From Erwinia rhapontici (GTDB lineage: Bacteria; Pseudomonadota; Gammaproteobacteria; Enterobacterales; Enterobacteriaceae), in assembly GCF_012271765.1 (NCBI RefSeq), contig NZ_VRKO01000005.1:186001-250000 (forward strand): a stretch of DNA of 64,000 nt, read 5' to 3'. A model generated the notes under the pieces. It made no database searches. It was not told where the DNA came from and worked only from the letters and a program-made list of their open reading frames with translations. Every line of letters starts with the position of its first letter. Within the stretch, counting starts at the first letter, position 1. Of the stretch, positions 1-9,368 are shown one piece after another. The position numbers and the translations under genes are program-made.

Positions 1-377
1 AAATTGGCAGCCTGCTGCGTGAACGTGCCGTAGCGGAAAAGATGCCGGTTGCGATTGAAGTGTATGCCTTTGGTCAGGTGTTGTTCAGTACCGCACTCAG
101 TGGTTCAAGCTCGGAGAACCTGGAATGGATCGCCCGTAAGCGCCACACCGTACTGCGCAATGCACACTCTTCACTCTACGCTCAGGAGCTGAATAAAGCC
201 CAGGGGACGCCGATGTCTGAGATGAAATTCCTCGATCAACAGCGTTATACCGACAGCGGTGGCAGCTTCCCACTGTTGCTGGGGAACGGGGGAGTGATTG
301 GCGCGGTGACCGTCAGCGGGCTGCCTTCTCATGAAGATCATGCGCTGGCCATCTGGGCGATTCAGCAGGTGATGTAA
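1..377 (+). CDS. UPF0303 / HbpS-like heme-binding-domain protein, 5' truncated by window edge
   Basis: The reading frame is open from base 3, so the gene starts before the window; the first internal ATG is at 42 but Ile-Gly-Ser-Leu-Leu residues precede it in frame. The visible 125 residues end in ...AIWAIQQVM. The segment with FGQVLFSTALSG, a basic WIARKRHTV stretch, and the Gly-rich end LLGNGGVIGAVTVSGLP fits the small single-domain UPF0303 family (about 160 residues, HbpS/GlcG fold, annotated as heme-degrading domain-containing). Family assignment is from recognised motifs; the biochemical role is not established. It lies directly upstream of, and co-directional with, a tartrate-type dehydrogenase, so the two may be co-transcribed. 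Confidence 0.7.
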   Translation, partial: IGSLLRERAVAEKMPVAIEVYAFGQVLFSTALSGSSSENLEWIARKRHTVLRNAHSSLYAQELNKAQGTPMSEMKFLDQQRYTDSGGSFPLLLGNGGVIGAVTVSGLPSHEDHALAIWAIQQVM

Positions 378-522
378 TTTCTCTGCCCTGTAAAATGCCG
401 CACAGGCTCAGCCTGCGTATTCGGCAGCATCTGCCGCCGGGCGACCCGAAAAAAGCAGCACAATTTAGCCACCTGGGCGAAGATGTCATTCTGATGGTTA
501 TCTTATTAATCCAAGGAGAGTC

Positions 523-1557
523 ATGAAAAGCTATCAAGTGGCCGTGATCCCCGGTGACGGTATTGGCGTGGATGTAACGAAAGCTGCCTGGCAGGTGCTG
601 GAACATAGCGCAGGCCGATTTGATTTTTCCCTGAGCGGCGAGTGGTTTCCGTGGTCCTGTGAGTACTACCTTGAGCACGGTGAGATGATGCCGAAGAATG
701 GCATTGAAACGCTGAGCCAGTTTGATGCTGTCTTGCTGGGCGCGGTAGGCTGGCCAGAGAAAGTGGCAGACAATGTGTCACTGCATGGCCTGCTGCTGCC
801 CATCCGCAAACAGTTTGATCTCTATGCTAATGTCCGCCCTCACCGCCTGCTGGCGGGGGTGGAAGGCCCGCTGCGAAAGAGTGAGTTTGATATTCTCTGC
901 ATCCGAGAAAACACGGAAGGTGAGTACAGCGGGGCTGGCGGGCGCATCCATCAGGGGACACCTGCCGAAGTGGCGGTGGAAACCTCTATCTTCACCCGAC
1001 GGGGCGTGGAGCGAATTCTGCGTTTTGGTTTTGAGATGGCGCAAAAACGCAGCAAGCGCCTTGCATCCGTGACCAAATCGAACGCACAGAAATACACCAT
1101 GGTGATGTGGGATGAAGTCACCGAAGAGATTGCCCGTGATTACCCGGATGTGACGGTGAATCGTTATCATATTGATGCGATTGCGGCACGTATGGTGATG
1201 AACCCGGAAACGCTTGATGTGATTGTGGCCTCTAATCTGTTTGGCGATATTTTGACTGACCTGGGGGCAGCTATTCAGGGCGGGCTGGGGTATGCGGCTT
1301 CTGCGAACCTGAATCCCGATCCCACGGTGCCATCGATGTTTGAACCGGTGCACGGTTCTGCGCCCGATATTGCCGGGCAGGGGATTGCGAATCCGATCGC
1401 GGCGATCTGGTCGGCGGCGATGATGCTGGAACATCTGGGGGAGACGGCTGCTGCCGATGCTATTCTCCGTGCGGTTGAGCAGGTTACCGCGCAACAGCAT
1501 GTTAATGGCGTGATGAAAACCGAAGCGATCACTGCGGCTGTGATCGCGGCGATTTAA
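523..1557 (+). CDS. tartrate/D-malate dehydrogenase-type beta-decarboxylating dehydrogenase
   Basis: The 344-residue protein belongs to the isocitrate/isopropylmalate dehydrogenase superfamily (NAD-dependent oxidative decarboxylation of 2-hydroxy acids, cytosol, Mg2+/Mn2+ dependent). Visible landmarks are PGDGIG at residues 10-15, [11 protein letters not shown] with the active-site Tyr, TKSNAQKYT with the catalytic Lys region, YHIDAIA and [12 protein letters not shown] with metal-binding Asp residues, and [12 protein letters not shown], whose Asp favours NAD over NADP. Length and motifs fit tartrate dehydrogenase/decarboxylase and D-malate dehydrogenase (TtuC/DmlA type) better than LeuB, since no leuCD neighbours are present. 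The start is set by AAGGAG at about 513. Substrate cannot be decided from sequence alone. Confidence 0.85.
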   Translation: MKSYQVAVIPGDGIGVDVTKAAWQVLEHSAGRFDFSLSGEWFPWSCEYYLEHGEMMPKNGIETLSQFDAVLLGAVGWPEKVADNVSLHGLLLPIRKQFDLYANVRPHRLLAGVEGPLRKSEFDILCIRENTEGEYSGAGGRIHQGTPAEVAVETSIFTRRGVERILRFGFEMAQKRSKRLASVTKSNAQKYTMVMWDEVTEEIARDYPDVTVNRYHIDAIAARMVMNPETLDVIVASNLFGDILTDLGAAIQGGLGYAASANLNPDPTVPSMFEPVHGSAPDIAGQGIANPIAAIWSAAMMLEHLGETAAADAILRAVEQVTAQQHVNGVMKTEAITAAVIAAI

Positions 1558-1613
1558 GGTCTGTGCGGGCTTCCGCGTTTGCGGGGGCCTGTTGTATAAG
1601 GAGGAATCTCACC

Positions 1614-2132
1614 ATGGAAGCACACGGCATTAGCGATATTATTCAGCCCGGCCTGCGGGTGCTGTTTTGTGGCATCAATCCGGGCAAGTCATCCGCGCAT
1701 ACTGGCTATCATTTTGCTCATCCGGGTAACCGCTTCTGGAAAACCCTTTTTCAGGCCCGATTCACCTGGACGCAGCTTCGTCCTGAGCAGGAACAGCAAC
1801 TGCTGGAAACGCGCTGTGGCATCACCATGCTGGTTGAACGGCCCACCGTGCTGGCCAGTGAGCTGGCAGGCAGTGAGTTACGGAGTGGCGGGCAGGCGCT
1901 GGTGGACAAGGTTGAACGCTTTCAGCCCGCGGCGCTGGCGGTACTGGGCAAGCAGGCTTATCAGCAGGCGTTTCGTCACAGTAAGGTGGAGTGGGGCCGC
2001 CAGCCGCTGATGCTGGGTGAGACGGAGGTCTGGGTGTTACCCAACCCCAGTGGGCTGAATCGCGCTTCACAGGAAGAGATGACCGCGGCTTATGCGGAGC
2101 TGGACAGGGCATTGAAATTACGCGGCTTGTAG
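1614..2132 (+). CDS. mug: G/U (T) mismatch-specific DNA glycosylase
   Basis: Mug excises uracil or ethenocytosine opposite guanine in double-stranded DNA (base excision repair). The 172-residue product matches the usual length of about 168. The N-terminal catalytic motif GINPG follows the strand VLFCGI, and the C-terminal motif reads VWVLPNPSGLNR, both diagnostic of the Mug/TDG branch of uracil-DNA glycosylases. The frame stays open upstream to a GTG at 1563, but the ATG at 1614 is preceded by a strong AAGGAGGA at about 1598-1605 and gives the family N terminus. The gene converges on rpoD, the same neighbour as in E. coli. Confidence 0.93.
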   Translation: MEAHGISDIIQPGLRVLFCGINPGKSSAHTGYHFAHPGNRFWKTLFQARFTWTQLRPEQEQQLLETRCGITMLVERPTVLASELAGSELRSGGQALVDKVERFQPAALAVLGKQAYQQAFRHSKVEWGRQPLMLGETEVWVLPNPSGLNRASQEEMTAAYAELDRALKLRGL

Positions 2133-2151
2133 AGCGGTCTGGATAACAGGT

Positions 2152-2181
2152 AAAAAAAATGGCCCCTCAGAGAGGAGCCAT
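2152..2181 (-). terminator. rho-independent terminator of rpoD
   Basis: Read on the minus strand, a 10-bp stem (right arm 2172-2181, left arm 2159-2168, one G-U wobble) closes a 3-nt loop and is followed by a run of eight T. It lies 18 bases past the rpoD stop codon and ends the rpsU-dnaG-rpoD operon. The plus strand has A residues on the other side, so it is mainly directional. Confidence 0.9.
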
Positions 2182-2199
2182 CTTTGAGCACCGCGTCGA

Positions 2200-4041
2200 T
2201 TAATCGTCGAGGAAGCTGCGCAGTACTTCAGAACGGCTTGGATGACGCAGCTTACGCAGCGCTTTCGCTTCAATCTGACGGATACGTTCACGTGTCACGT
2301 CAAACTGTTTGCCCACTTCTTCCAGCGTGTGGTCGGTATTCATATCGATACCAAAACGCATACGCAGTACTTTCGCTTCACGCGCGGTCAGACCGGCCAG
2401 CACGTCATGGGTGGCAGAACGCAGGCTCTCTGAGGTGGCAGAGTCCAGCGGCAGCTCCAGCGTGGTATCTTCGATAAAATCACCCAGATGGGAATCTTCA
2501 TCATCACCAATCGGCGTCTCCATGGAGATCGGCTCTTTAGCAATTTTCAGCACCTTACGGATTTTATCTTCTGGCATCAGCATACGTTCGGCCAGTTCTT
2601 CCGGCGTAGGTTCACGGCCCATCTCTTGCAGCATCTGGCGCGAAATACGGTTGAGTTTGTTAATGGTCTCAATCATATGCACCGGAATACGGATGGTACG
2701 TGCCTGGTCCGCGATAGAACGGGTGATCGCCTGACGGATCCACCAGGTGGCATAAGTCGAGAACTTATAACCACGACGGTATTCAAACTTATCTACCGCT
2801 TTCATCAGACCGATGTTGCCTTCCTGAATCAGATCCAGGAACTGCAGACCACGGTTGGTGTACTTCTTGGCGATAGAGATAACCAGACGCAAGTTCGCTT
2901 CAACCATCTCTTTCTTCGCACGGCGCGCTTTCGCTTCACCGATGGACATACGACGGTTGATGTCTTTAACCTGTTCAATCGTCAGGCCCGTTTCTGCTTC
3001 AATCTGTTGCAGTTTCGTCAGGCTGCGATGCACATCATCGGATACATCATTCAGTTTCTCTGACCACGGTTTGTTCATCGCCAGTGCGGCTTTGAACCAG
3101 GTTTCGCTGGTTTCATTGCCGGTGAACAGGGTGATGAAGTTCTTCTTCGGCATTTTACAGATTTCAACACACAGCTTCAGGATGAGGCGTTCCTGGGTAC
3201 GAACGCGGTCCATCATGGTACGCATGCTGTTCACCAGGAAGTCGAATTGCTTCGGCACCAGGCGGAACTGTTTAAATACGTCAGACAGATTCTGAATTTC
3301 AGCGATAGCATCAGCGTGGCTACGGCTTTTGGCCTTAATTACCGTACGGGTGGTTTCGTACTGTACGCGCAGATCGTTGAATTTCTCACGCGCCAGTTCC
3401 GGGTCGATGCTGTTGTCATCGTCGGCGCTGTCATCGTCAGACTCTTCATCTTCTTCTTCTTCCTCACGCTCTTCAGCGGAGAGTTCAGAACCCACGTGGG
3501 TAGCGGTTGGCGCGATTTCTGCTTCGGCATTCGGGTCGACAAAGCCGGTGATCAGATCGGACAAGCGTGCTTCGCCCGCTTCAACGCGGTCATACTGTTC
3601 AAGCAAATAAGTGATGGCTTCAGGGTATTCAGCAACGGAACACTGAACCTGGTTGATACCGTCTTCGATGCGTTTTGCTATGTCGATCTCGCCTTCACGC
3701 GTCAGCAGTTCAACCGTACCCATTTCACGCATGTACATGCGCACCGGGTCAGTGGTTCGTCCGATTTCAGATTCAACGCTGGAGAGCACTTGAGCAGCGG
3801 CTTCAGCAGCATCTTCGTCCGTATCGTTGTTGTTCTCATTCAGCATCAGATCATCGGCATCAGGCGCTTCTTCCACAACCTGGATGCCCATGTCGTTGAT
3901 CATCTGGATGATGTCTTCGATCTGATCGGAGTCGACGATATCTTCCGGCAGATGGTCATTGACCTCGGCATAGGTCAGATAGCCTTGCTCCTTACCACGG
4001 GTGACAAGTAGCTTTAGCTGTGACTGCGGGTTTTGCTCCAT
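2200..4041 (-). CDS. rpoD: RNA polymerase primary sigma factor sigma-70
   Basis: Housekeeping sigma factor, 613 residues (E. coli 613). Region 1.1 occupies the N terminus ([12 protein letters not shown]...). A highly acidic non-conserved insert ([15 protein letters not shown]) lies near residues 190-215. Region 2 has [21 protein letters not shown] and the -10 recognition segment [10 protein letters not shown]. Region 4 ends with the -35 helix-turn-helix [23 protein letters not shown] and finishes SFLDD. It is the last gene of the macromolecular synthesis operon rpsU-dnaG-rpoD. The start ATG at 4041 gives the family N terminus. Nothing unusual was seen in the promoter-binding residues. Confidence 0.98.
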   Translation of the reverse strand: MEQNPQSQLKLLVTRGKEQGYLTYAEVNDHLPEDIVDSDQIEDIIQMINDMGIQVVEEAPDADDLMLNENNNDTDEDAAEAAAQVLSSVESEIGRTTDPVRMYMREMGTVELLTREGEIDIAKRIEDGINQVQCSVAEYPEAITYLLEQYDRVEAGEARLSDLITGFVDPNAEAEIAPTATHVGSELSAEEREEEEEDEESDDDSADDDNSIDPELAREKFNDLRVQYETTRTVIKAKSRSHADAIAEIQNLSDVFKQFRLVPKQFDFLVNSMRTMMDRVRTQERLILKLCVEICKMPKKNFITLFTGNETSETWFKAALAMNKPWSEKLNDVSDDVHRSLTKLQQIEAETGLTIEQVKDINRRMSIGEAKARRAKKEMVEANLRLVISIAKKYTNRGLQFLDLIQEGNIGLMKAVDKFEYRRGYKFSTYATWWIRQAITRSIADQARTIRIPVHMIETINKLNRISRQMLQEMGREPTPEELAERMLMPEDKIRKVLKIAKEPISMETPIGDDEDSHLGDFIEDTTLELPLDSATSESLRSATHDVLAGLTAREAKVLRMRFGIDMNTDHTLEEVGKQFDVTRERIRQIEAKALRKLRHPSRSEVLRSFLDD

Positions 4042-4222
4042 AAGACGGTATCCACACTTCTGTTAAATTAGATTGGTGTCGGGTCGGCTAACGTGCCAAC
4101 AATAACAGTGAGGGCGTTGAGATTATTGCCGCTGCCCGTCATGGCGGCTGTCAGGATCTACCTGACGGATATTCGGCACTTAAGCCGCTTTGATCTTTGT
4201 CGAGGCTATCTCACTTGCCATT

Positions 4223-4295
4223 TTGAACCCCGGCTGTGCTCGCAGTCCTCACGTACTTCAGTACGCTCCGGGTGCTGCGTGCAGACGGTGTCCAA
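4223..4295. repeat. 73-bp imperfect palindrome in the dnaG-rpoD intergenic region
   Basis: The 312-base dnaG-rpoD gap (4042-4353) has no gene, but it contains a long imperfect inverted repeat. The outer arms run from TTGAACCCCGGCTG to the complementary end at 4295, and the inner stem is ACGTAC-TTCA-GTACG at 4251-4265. The core ending in GCTCCGGG recalls the centre of ERIC elements, but the flanks do not match ERIC, so it is probably another extragenic palindromic family. In E. coli this interval is the site of RNase E processing between dnaG and rpoD messages, and a large hairpin here could influence their relative levels (inference). Confidence 0.6.
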
Positions 4296-4353
4296 ACTGA
4301 CTGCGCCGATAACGCCTCTAAATTCTGTGTAATAAGGTCAAAACCTTATTCAT

Positions 4354-6099
4354 TTACTGTTTCTTCAGTGCCTGGCTCAGTGTCCAGAACTCGCGGCGCT
4401 CTTCTGCGTTGAGTACGTGCGTGCGGTCGCGGGCAATAAGTTCTTCCAGCCTGCGTTCCAGCGCATCGTCGTACATACTCGCCAGCGCGTCCTTAAACAT
4501 GGTGTCCACTTCATCATCTACGATCATGTGGTTCCAGGTTGCCAGGGTTTCAAGGCTCTGGCTAAATTTTGTTCCGCGATATAACTCTAGTAGCTGTCCG
4601 GTCGTCAAGCCAGGTTGCGCTACGCAAGTGCTCACTAACTCCACGAATAGCGGGAAACCTGGTATTTCTGACTGCTCAAGCCCATCCAGCGAGGGCACCA
4701 TGATGGCCAGCTGCGGATTCTGTATCAACAGCCCAATAAGTATACGCATGGTTGTGCGTTTTAGCTGGGGCTGGGGTACAGGCTTCGCATTTTCCGCCTG
4801 CTTCGGCAGCAGCTTCTCCAACTGGCTGTCGTCAAGGATACCCAGTTTATTACCCAGTTCCTGACGCAGGTAGATACGCAATGTTTCACCGGGCACCTGG
4901 CTAATCAGCGGCAGCGCCAGCGTACTCAGCTGAGCGCGCCCATCAGGGGAACGCAAATCCACCTGCGGCATCAACGTATCAAACAGAAACGACGAGAGTG
5001 GCATAGCCTGCTCCATCCGCGTTTCAAATGCTTCTTTGCCCTCTTTACGCACCAGCGTATCCGGGTCTTCGCCGTCAGGCAGGAACATAAAGCGTAGCTG
5101 ACGACCGTCATTCATGTAAGGTAAAGCCGTTTCCAGCGCACGCCATGCTGCTTCACGGCCTGCTCTGTCGCCGTCATAGCAGCAAATTACCGTGTCGGTT
5201 GACCGGAAGAGTAGCTGAATATGCTCTGCGGTGGTCGATGTGCCGAGTGAGGCCACGGCATAATCAACGCCAAACTGTGCCAGCGCCACCACATCCATAT
5301 AGCCTTCAACGACCAGTAATTTGGACGGCTCCGGATGGTTTTTTAGCGCTTCAAACAGGCCGTAAAGTTGGCGACCTTTGTGGAAAATATCGGTTTCCGG
5401 TGAGTTGAGGTATTTCGGCATGCCGTCGCCTAATACGCGACCGCCGAAACCAATGACTCGCCCACGTTTATCGTGGATTGGAAACATCACCCGCTCACGG
5501 AAGCGATCGTAGCTGCGGCCCTGGTCATTGGTGACCAGCATGCCAGCATCGATCAACGACTGTTTATCGTCAGGATTACGGCCAAAACGTTTTAACGCGT
5601 TATCCCAGCCTGCCGGGGCGAAACCGATGGAAAAGTGCTTAATGACATCATCGCTCAGGCCGCGCTGTGCCAGATAGTCACGTGCGCCTGCCGATGCATT
5701 TTGTGTCAGTGACTGTCGATAGAAGTCGCTCAGACCGGTCATTAACTGATAAAGACTTTGACGCTGATGACGCTCAAGCTGGGTTGGACCACTGCCGCTT
5801 TCATACGGTACTTCCAGTCCATATAACGTCGCCAGTTCTTCAATGCTTTCAACGAATTCCAGACGATCATAGTTCATCAGGAAGTCGACAGCGTTGCCAT
5901 GCGCACCACAGCCGAAACAGTGATAAAACTGCTTTTCGCCGTTAACGGTGAAAGAGGGCGTTTTCTCATTATGAAAAGGACAGCATGCGTGGTAATTCTT
6001 GCCCTGCTTTTTCAGCTTCACCCGGGCATCGATGAGATCCACGATATCCGTGCGAGCGAGCAAGTCATTGATAAATACACGCGGTATGCGTCCAGCCAT
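4354..6099 (-). CDS. dnaG: DNA primase
   Basis: Synthesises RNA primers at the replication fork, recruited by DnaB helicase. The 581-residue protein (E. coli 581) has the CHC2 zinc-binding domain with Cys40, His43, Cys61 and Cys64, in the pattern CPFH...CFGC. The RNA polymerase domain and TOPRIM fold follow (LLVVEGYMDVVALAQFG, then CCYDGDRAGREAA). The C-terminal helicase-interacting domain ends ...EFWTLSQALKKQ. It is the middle gene of rpsU-dnaG-rpoD. Here it is separated from rpsU by 440 bases containing two ERIC copies, which would be transcribed as part of the operon mRNA. Confidence 0.98.
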   Translation of the reverse strand: MAGRIPRVFINDLLARTDIVDLIDARVKLKKQGKNYHACCPFHNEKTPSFTVNGEKQFYHCFGCGAHGNAVDFLMNYDRLEFVESIEELATLYGLEVPYESGSGPTQLERHQRQSLYQLMTGLSDFYRQSLTQNASAGARDYLAQRGLSDDVIKHFSIGFAPAGWDNALKRFGRNPDDKQSLIDAGMLVTNDQGRSYDRFRERVMFPIHDKRGRVIGFGGRVLGDGMPKYLNSPETDIFHKGRQLYGLFEALKNHPEPSKLLVVEGYMDVVALAQFGVDYAVASLGTSTTAEHIQLLFRSTDTVICCYDGDRAGREAAWRALETALPYMNDGRQLRFMFLPDGEDPDTLVRKEGKEAFETRMEQAMPLSSFLFDTLMPQVDLRSPDGRAQLSTLALPLISQVPGETLRIYLRQELGNKLGILDDSQLEKLLPKQAENAKPVPQPQLKRTTMRILIGLLIQNPQLAIMVPSLDGLEQSEIPGFPLFVELVSTCVAQPGLTTGQLLELYRGTKFSQSLETLATWNHMIVDDEVDTMFKDALASMYDDALERRLEELIARDRTHVLNAEERREFWTLSQALKKQ

Positions 6100-6100
6100 A

Positions 6101-6228
6101 AATCCCCTTCATCTTTCCGCTTCTGGCGGTGTTGGCTGCCATCGTTCACCCCGGTCACTTACTGATGTAAGCTCCCGGAGATTCACTCCGTTGCCGCCTT
6201 GCCAGGAAACAGAAAGCTATTGGGGATT
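6101..6228. repeat. ERIC (IRU) element, copy A, between rpsU and dnaG
   Basis: The element is bounded by AATCCCC and GGGGATT inverted ends. It carries the diagnostic ERIC core TCACCCCGGTCACTTACTGA followed by TGTAAGCTCCCGGAGATTCAC, and then TTGCCGCC. The central CTTAC-TGAT-GTAAG forms a hairpin. It is immediately repeated as copy B with a 125-bp period. ERIC elements are miniature non-autonomous palindromic repeats known across enterobacteria, confined to transcribed extragenic DNA. Confidence 0.88.
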
Positions 6229-6350
6229 ACCCTTCATCTTTCCGCTTCTGGCGGTGTTGGCTGCCATCGTTCACCCCGGTCACTTACTGATGTAAGCTCC
6301 CGGAGATTCACTCCGTTGCCGCCTTGCCAGAAACAGAAAATCATCGGAAA
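6229..6350. repeat. ERIC (IRU) element, copy B
   Basis: This is a nearly exact copy of the preceding element over about 100 bp, with the same CACTTACTGATGTAAGCTCC core. It differs mainly in the right end (one base shorter after TTGCCAG, then AATCAT in place of GCTATT). The near identity suggests recent tandem duplication rather than two insertions. The remainder of the rpsU-dnaG gap (6351-6518) has a GTTACCGGGGTAAC palindrome at 6411-6424 and no gene. Confidence 0.85.
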
Positions 6351-6518
6351 TAAATACTTCCGCGTCTTTAGGTGTCTGGCTGTATTGGCGTTTAGGAATC
6401 AAAACAGAGCGTTACCGGGGTAACTCTGGCGCTTTCTATTTATGGTTCATAAACGACAACAAGCCGCGCATTCCTTCCGGAAGCACGGCCTGATAACTAC
6501 TAACTAGTCTGTGAAGCA

Positions 6519-6534
6519 TGAGGGCGAACCCTCA
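6519..6534 (-). terminator. hairpin just downstream of rpsU (attenuator-like)
   Basis: On the minus strand TGAGGG-TTCG-CCCTCA forms a 6-bp stem with a stable UUCG tetraloop, 5 bases after the rpsU stop codon. There is no U tract, so it may be a weak terminator or an mRNA-stability hairpin. In E. coli an attenuating terminator between rpsU and dnaG lowers primase expression relative to S21, and this is the matching position. Confidence 0.6.
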
Positions 6535-6539
6535 GGATA

Positions 6540-6866
<327 letters not shown>

Positions 6867-7058
6867 TTAAGTAACCAACAGATAGGCCTGTGCGGCTGCC
6901 GGTTTTTTTCAGGGGACTGATTATACACGAAACCCACCTCCCTGGTGGGAAAAAAAACACCTTATTGTACAAGGTGTAACCGACTAACCGGGAAATTTGC
7001 CGCCCGCAAAAGCGCCTTCATGCTACACTGCGCGCCGCAAGAATGAGGTGAAAAATCC

Positions 7059-8072
7059 ATGCGTGTTCTCGGAATTGAAACATCCTGCGATGAAACCGGC
7101 ATTGCCATTTATGACGATGCGGCCGGTTTGCTCGCCAATCAACTTTACAGCCAGGTCAAACTCCACGCCGACTACGGTGGCGTGGTACCGGAACTGGCTT
7201 CGCGCGATCACGTGCGTAAAACCGTGCCGCTGATACAGGCGGCGCTGAAGGAAGCCGGGCTTCAGGCGCAGGATATCGATGCGGTGGCGTATACCGCAGG
7301 TCCTGGGCTGGTAGGGGCACTGCTGGTCGGCGCGACCATTGGCCGCTCGCTGGCGTTTGCATGGGATGTCCCGGCGATTGCCGTGCACCACATGGAAGGG
7401 CATCTGCTGGCACCGATGCTGGAAGATAATCCACCGGACTTCCCGTTTGTGGCGCTGCTGGTTTCTGGCGGCCATACGCAGTTGATTAGCGTCACCGGCA
7501 TTGGTGAATATACCCTGCTGGGTGAATCAGTGGATGATGCTGCCGGTGAAGCCTTCGATAAAACCGCTAAACTGCTGGGGCTGGACTATCCTGGCGGGCC
7601 GATGCTGTCAAAAATGGCGCAACAGGGTGTGGAAAAGCGTTTTGTCTTCCCGCGTCCAATGACCGATCGCCCAGGGCTGGATTTTAGTTTTTCCGGCCTG
7701 AAAACCTTCGCGGCGAATACCATTCGCGACAATGACGACAGTGAGCAGACCCGCGCTGACATAGCACGTGCTTTTGAGGATGCCGTGGTCGATACGCTGG
7801 CGATAAAATGCCGCCGGGCGCTCGATCAAAGTGGATTCAAGCGGCTGGTGATTGCCGGGGGCGTCAGCGCGAACCGCACGCTGCGCAGTAAGCTGGCGGA
7901 GATGATGGAGAAGCGGGGCGGTGAGGTGTTCTACGCTCGTCCGGAATTCTGTACCGACAACGGCGCGATGATCGCTTATGCTGGGATGGTGCGGATGAAA
8001 GGTGACAAACACGCCGATCTCAGTGTCACCGTGCGTCCGCGCTGGCCGCTGGCGGAACTGCCTGCATTATGA
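7059..8072 (+). CDS. tsaD: tRNA N6-adenosine threonylcarbamoyltransferase
   Basis: Transfers the threonylcarbamoyl group from TC-AMP to A37 of ANN-decoding tRNAs, with TsaB and TsaE (t6A modification, cytosol). The 337-residue protein (E. coli 337) is of the ASKHA fold. [19 protein letters not shown] is the N-terminal phosphate-binding motif, His111 and His115 in VHHMEGH bind the metal, and [13 protein letters not shown] is the C-terminal nucleotide motif. It is divergent from rpsU, as in E. coli. AATGAGGTG precedes the ATG. Confidence 0.98.
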   Translation: MRVLGIETSCDETGIAIYDDAAGLLANQLYSQVKLHADYGGVVPELASRDHVRKTVPLIQAALKEAGLQAQDIDAVAYTAGPGLVGALLVGATIGRSLAFAWDVPAIAVHHMEGHLLAPMLEDNPPDFPFVALLVSGGHTQLISVTGIGEYTLLGESVDDAAGEAFDKTAKLLGLDYPGGPMLSKMAQQGVEKRFVFPRPMTDRPGLDFSFSGLKTFAANTIRDNDDSEQTRADIARAFEDAVVDTLAIKCRRALDQSGFKRLVIAGGVSANRTLRSKLAEMMEKRGGEVFYARPEFCTDNGAMIAYAGMVRMKGDKHADLSVTVRPRWPLAELPAL

Positions 8073-8073
8073 T

Positions 8074-8135
8074 TGGGGTCAGGCGCGCCTGACCCCAGGA
8101 TAAATGTTCTCATCAGGTTCAGGCATGCCTGAACC
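8074..8135. repeat. two perfect extragenic palindromes between convergent tsaD and plsY
   Basis: A perfect 24-bp palindrome at 8074-8097 (outer TGGGGTCAGG, centre GCGC) and a perfect 20-bp one at 8116-8135 (GGTTCAGGCATGCCTGAACC) fill the gap between two converging genes. They belong to the same family as copies near 10.2, 20.9, 21.1, 34.3 and 44.9 kb. They could act as bidirectional terminators or mRNA 3'-end stabilisers, although no T tract follows. Confidence 0.8.
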
Positions 8136-8155
8136 CGACATCAATGCACGATGCC

Positions 8156-8758
8156 CTAGGGTTTCTTCTTTTTCTTTTTCCAAATCTTATTTTCCTGCCC
8201 GCGCCACAGGCGCTGAATATTGTCGTGATGACGTAACAGGATCAGGCAGGAAAGCATGGCGACGGGAAAAGTAAACTGCGGTTTAAACCACCAGACGTAG
8301 AACGGGGCAATCAGTGCGCTGATAATCGCACCCAGCGAAGAGTATCCGCTTAACAGCACGGTCAGCAGCCAGGTTCCCGTCATTAAACCCGTGAGATCCC
8401 AGCCGATTGGGGCGATAGCACCAAATGCGGTGGCCACGCCTTTGCCGCCTTTGAAATGAAAGAAGACCGGGTAAATATGGCCGAGGCAGGCCGCAATCGC
8501 GGTCAGACCAAGATAAAGCGGCGTCACGCCCAGGTGATAAGCCAGCCATACCGGCAGCATCCCTTTGCATACATCAAACACCAGCACCGTAGCGGCGGCA
8601 CCTTTACCACCGAGGCGCAGCACGTTAGTGGCACCTGGGTTGCCCGAGCCATTGTGGCGCGGGTCCGGCAATCTGAACAGTCGACAGACCAAAATCGCGC
8701 TGGAGATGGAGCCACACAGATACGCGAAAATGATCATGCCAAGCGCGAATACACTCAT
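8156..8758 (-). CDS. plsY: acyl-phosphate glycerol-3-phosphate acyltransferase
   Basis: Inner-membrane enzyme that acylates glycerol-3-phosphate from acyl-phosphate in phospholipid synthesis. The 200-residue protein has about five hydrophobic segments, the loop [19 protein letters not shown] and the loop [20 protein letters not shown], both signature motifs of PlsY. An upstream in-frame ATG at 8848 exists, but the start at 8758 gives the conserved [21 protein letters not shown]. The C terminus is unusual: [10 protein letters not shown], six consecutive lysines. Divergent from folB, as in E. coli. Confidence 0.95.
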   Translation of the reverse strand: MSVFALGMIIFAYLCGSISSAILVCRLFRLPDPRHNGSGNPGATNVLRLGGKGAAATVLVFDVCKGMLPVWLAYHLGVTPLYLGLTAIAACLGHIYPVFFHFKGGKGVATAFGAIAPIGWDLTGLMTGTWLLTVLLSGYSSLGAIISALIAPFYVWWFKPQFTFPVAMLSCLILLRHHDNIQRLWRGQENKIWKKKKKKP

Positions 8759-8865
8759 AACACCGTTCCGTCTTGTGGGGGTCGTTTTAAAGTCAGCATC
8801 CGTGGATAATACGCATAAACCGCCGGGGATGGTATCCGGCAACCACAAAAACAGAGAGCCGTATC

Positions 8866-9225
8866 ATGGATATCGTATTTATTGATCAACTGTCCGTTAT
8901 CACCACCATTGGCGTTTACGACTGGGAACAAACGATTCAGCAGAAGCTGGTGTTCGATGTCGAAATGGCATGGGACAACCGTAAAGCGGCTGCCAGTGAT
9001 GATGTTAACGATTGTCTGAGCTATGCCGATGTATCTGAAGCGATTATTAACCACGTCAGCCAGGGTAAATTTGCGTTGGTAGAGCGTGTAGCAGAAGAGA
9101 TTGCATCACTGCTGCTGGCTCGATTCGCCTCGCCGTGGGTCAAAATCAAAGTCAGTAAACCGGGTGCTGTCGCTCAGGCGCGCCAGGTGGGCGTGGTCAT
9201 CGAACGCGGGACTAATCCTAAATAA
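8866..9225 (+). CDS. folB: dihydroneopterin aldolase
   Basis: Converts 7,8-dihydroneopterin to 6-hydroxymethyl-dihydropterin and glycolaldehyde in folate synthesis (octameric, cytosolic). The 119-residue protein (E. coli 122) opens MDIVFIDQLSVITTIGVYDWEQ with the pterin-contacting Glu, has LSYADVSEAI, and contains LVERVAEEIASLLL followed by VKIKVSKPGAV with the catalytic Lys. It is divergent from plsY. The 143 bases before uppP contain nothing recognisable apart from the uppP leader. Confidence 0.96.
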   Translation: MDIVFIDQLSVITTIGVYDWEQTIQQKLVFDVEMAWDNRKAAASDDVNDCLSYADVSEAIINHVSQGKFALVERVAEEIASLLLARFASPWVKIKVSKPGAVAQARQVGVVIERGTNPK

Positions 9226-9368
9226 ATCCGTTTTCATTGCCATCACGATGAAACCAAACCACATTATGCTCTGTCTTAAGGTTGCCCTAATGCAGTTGGG
9301 GCACATTGGGCGGAAGCGTAAAGCGACCGCCATTTTTCATGGTTTAACCAGGGTTAGGGGTAGATTTG

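Noticed and set aside
395-526. 43-codon frame (MPHRLSLRIRQHLPPGD...) overlapping the dehydrogenase start by ATGA
   Set aside because: No ribosome-binding site, no recognisable motif, and chance open frames of this length are common in GC-rich DNA.
3247-4011. 254-residue frame antisense to rpoD
   Set aside because: It is a shadow of the rpoD coding frame, with no start context and Phe/Arg-biased composition.
6940-6975. Terminator-like CCACC...GGTGG followed by eight A
   Set aside because: The homopolymer is on the wrong side for termination of either flanking gene, which diverge from this region.
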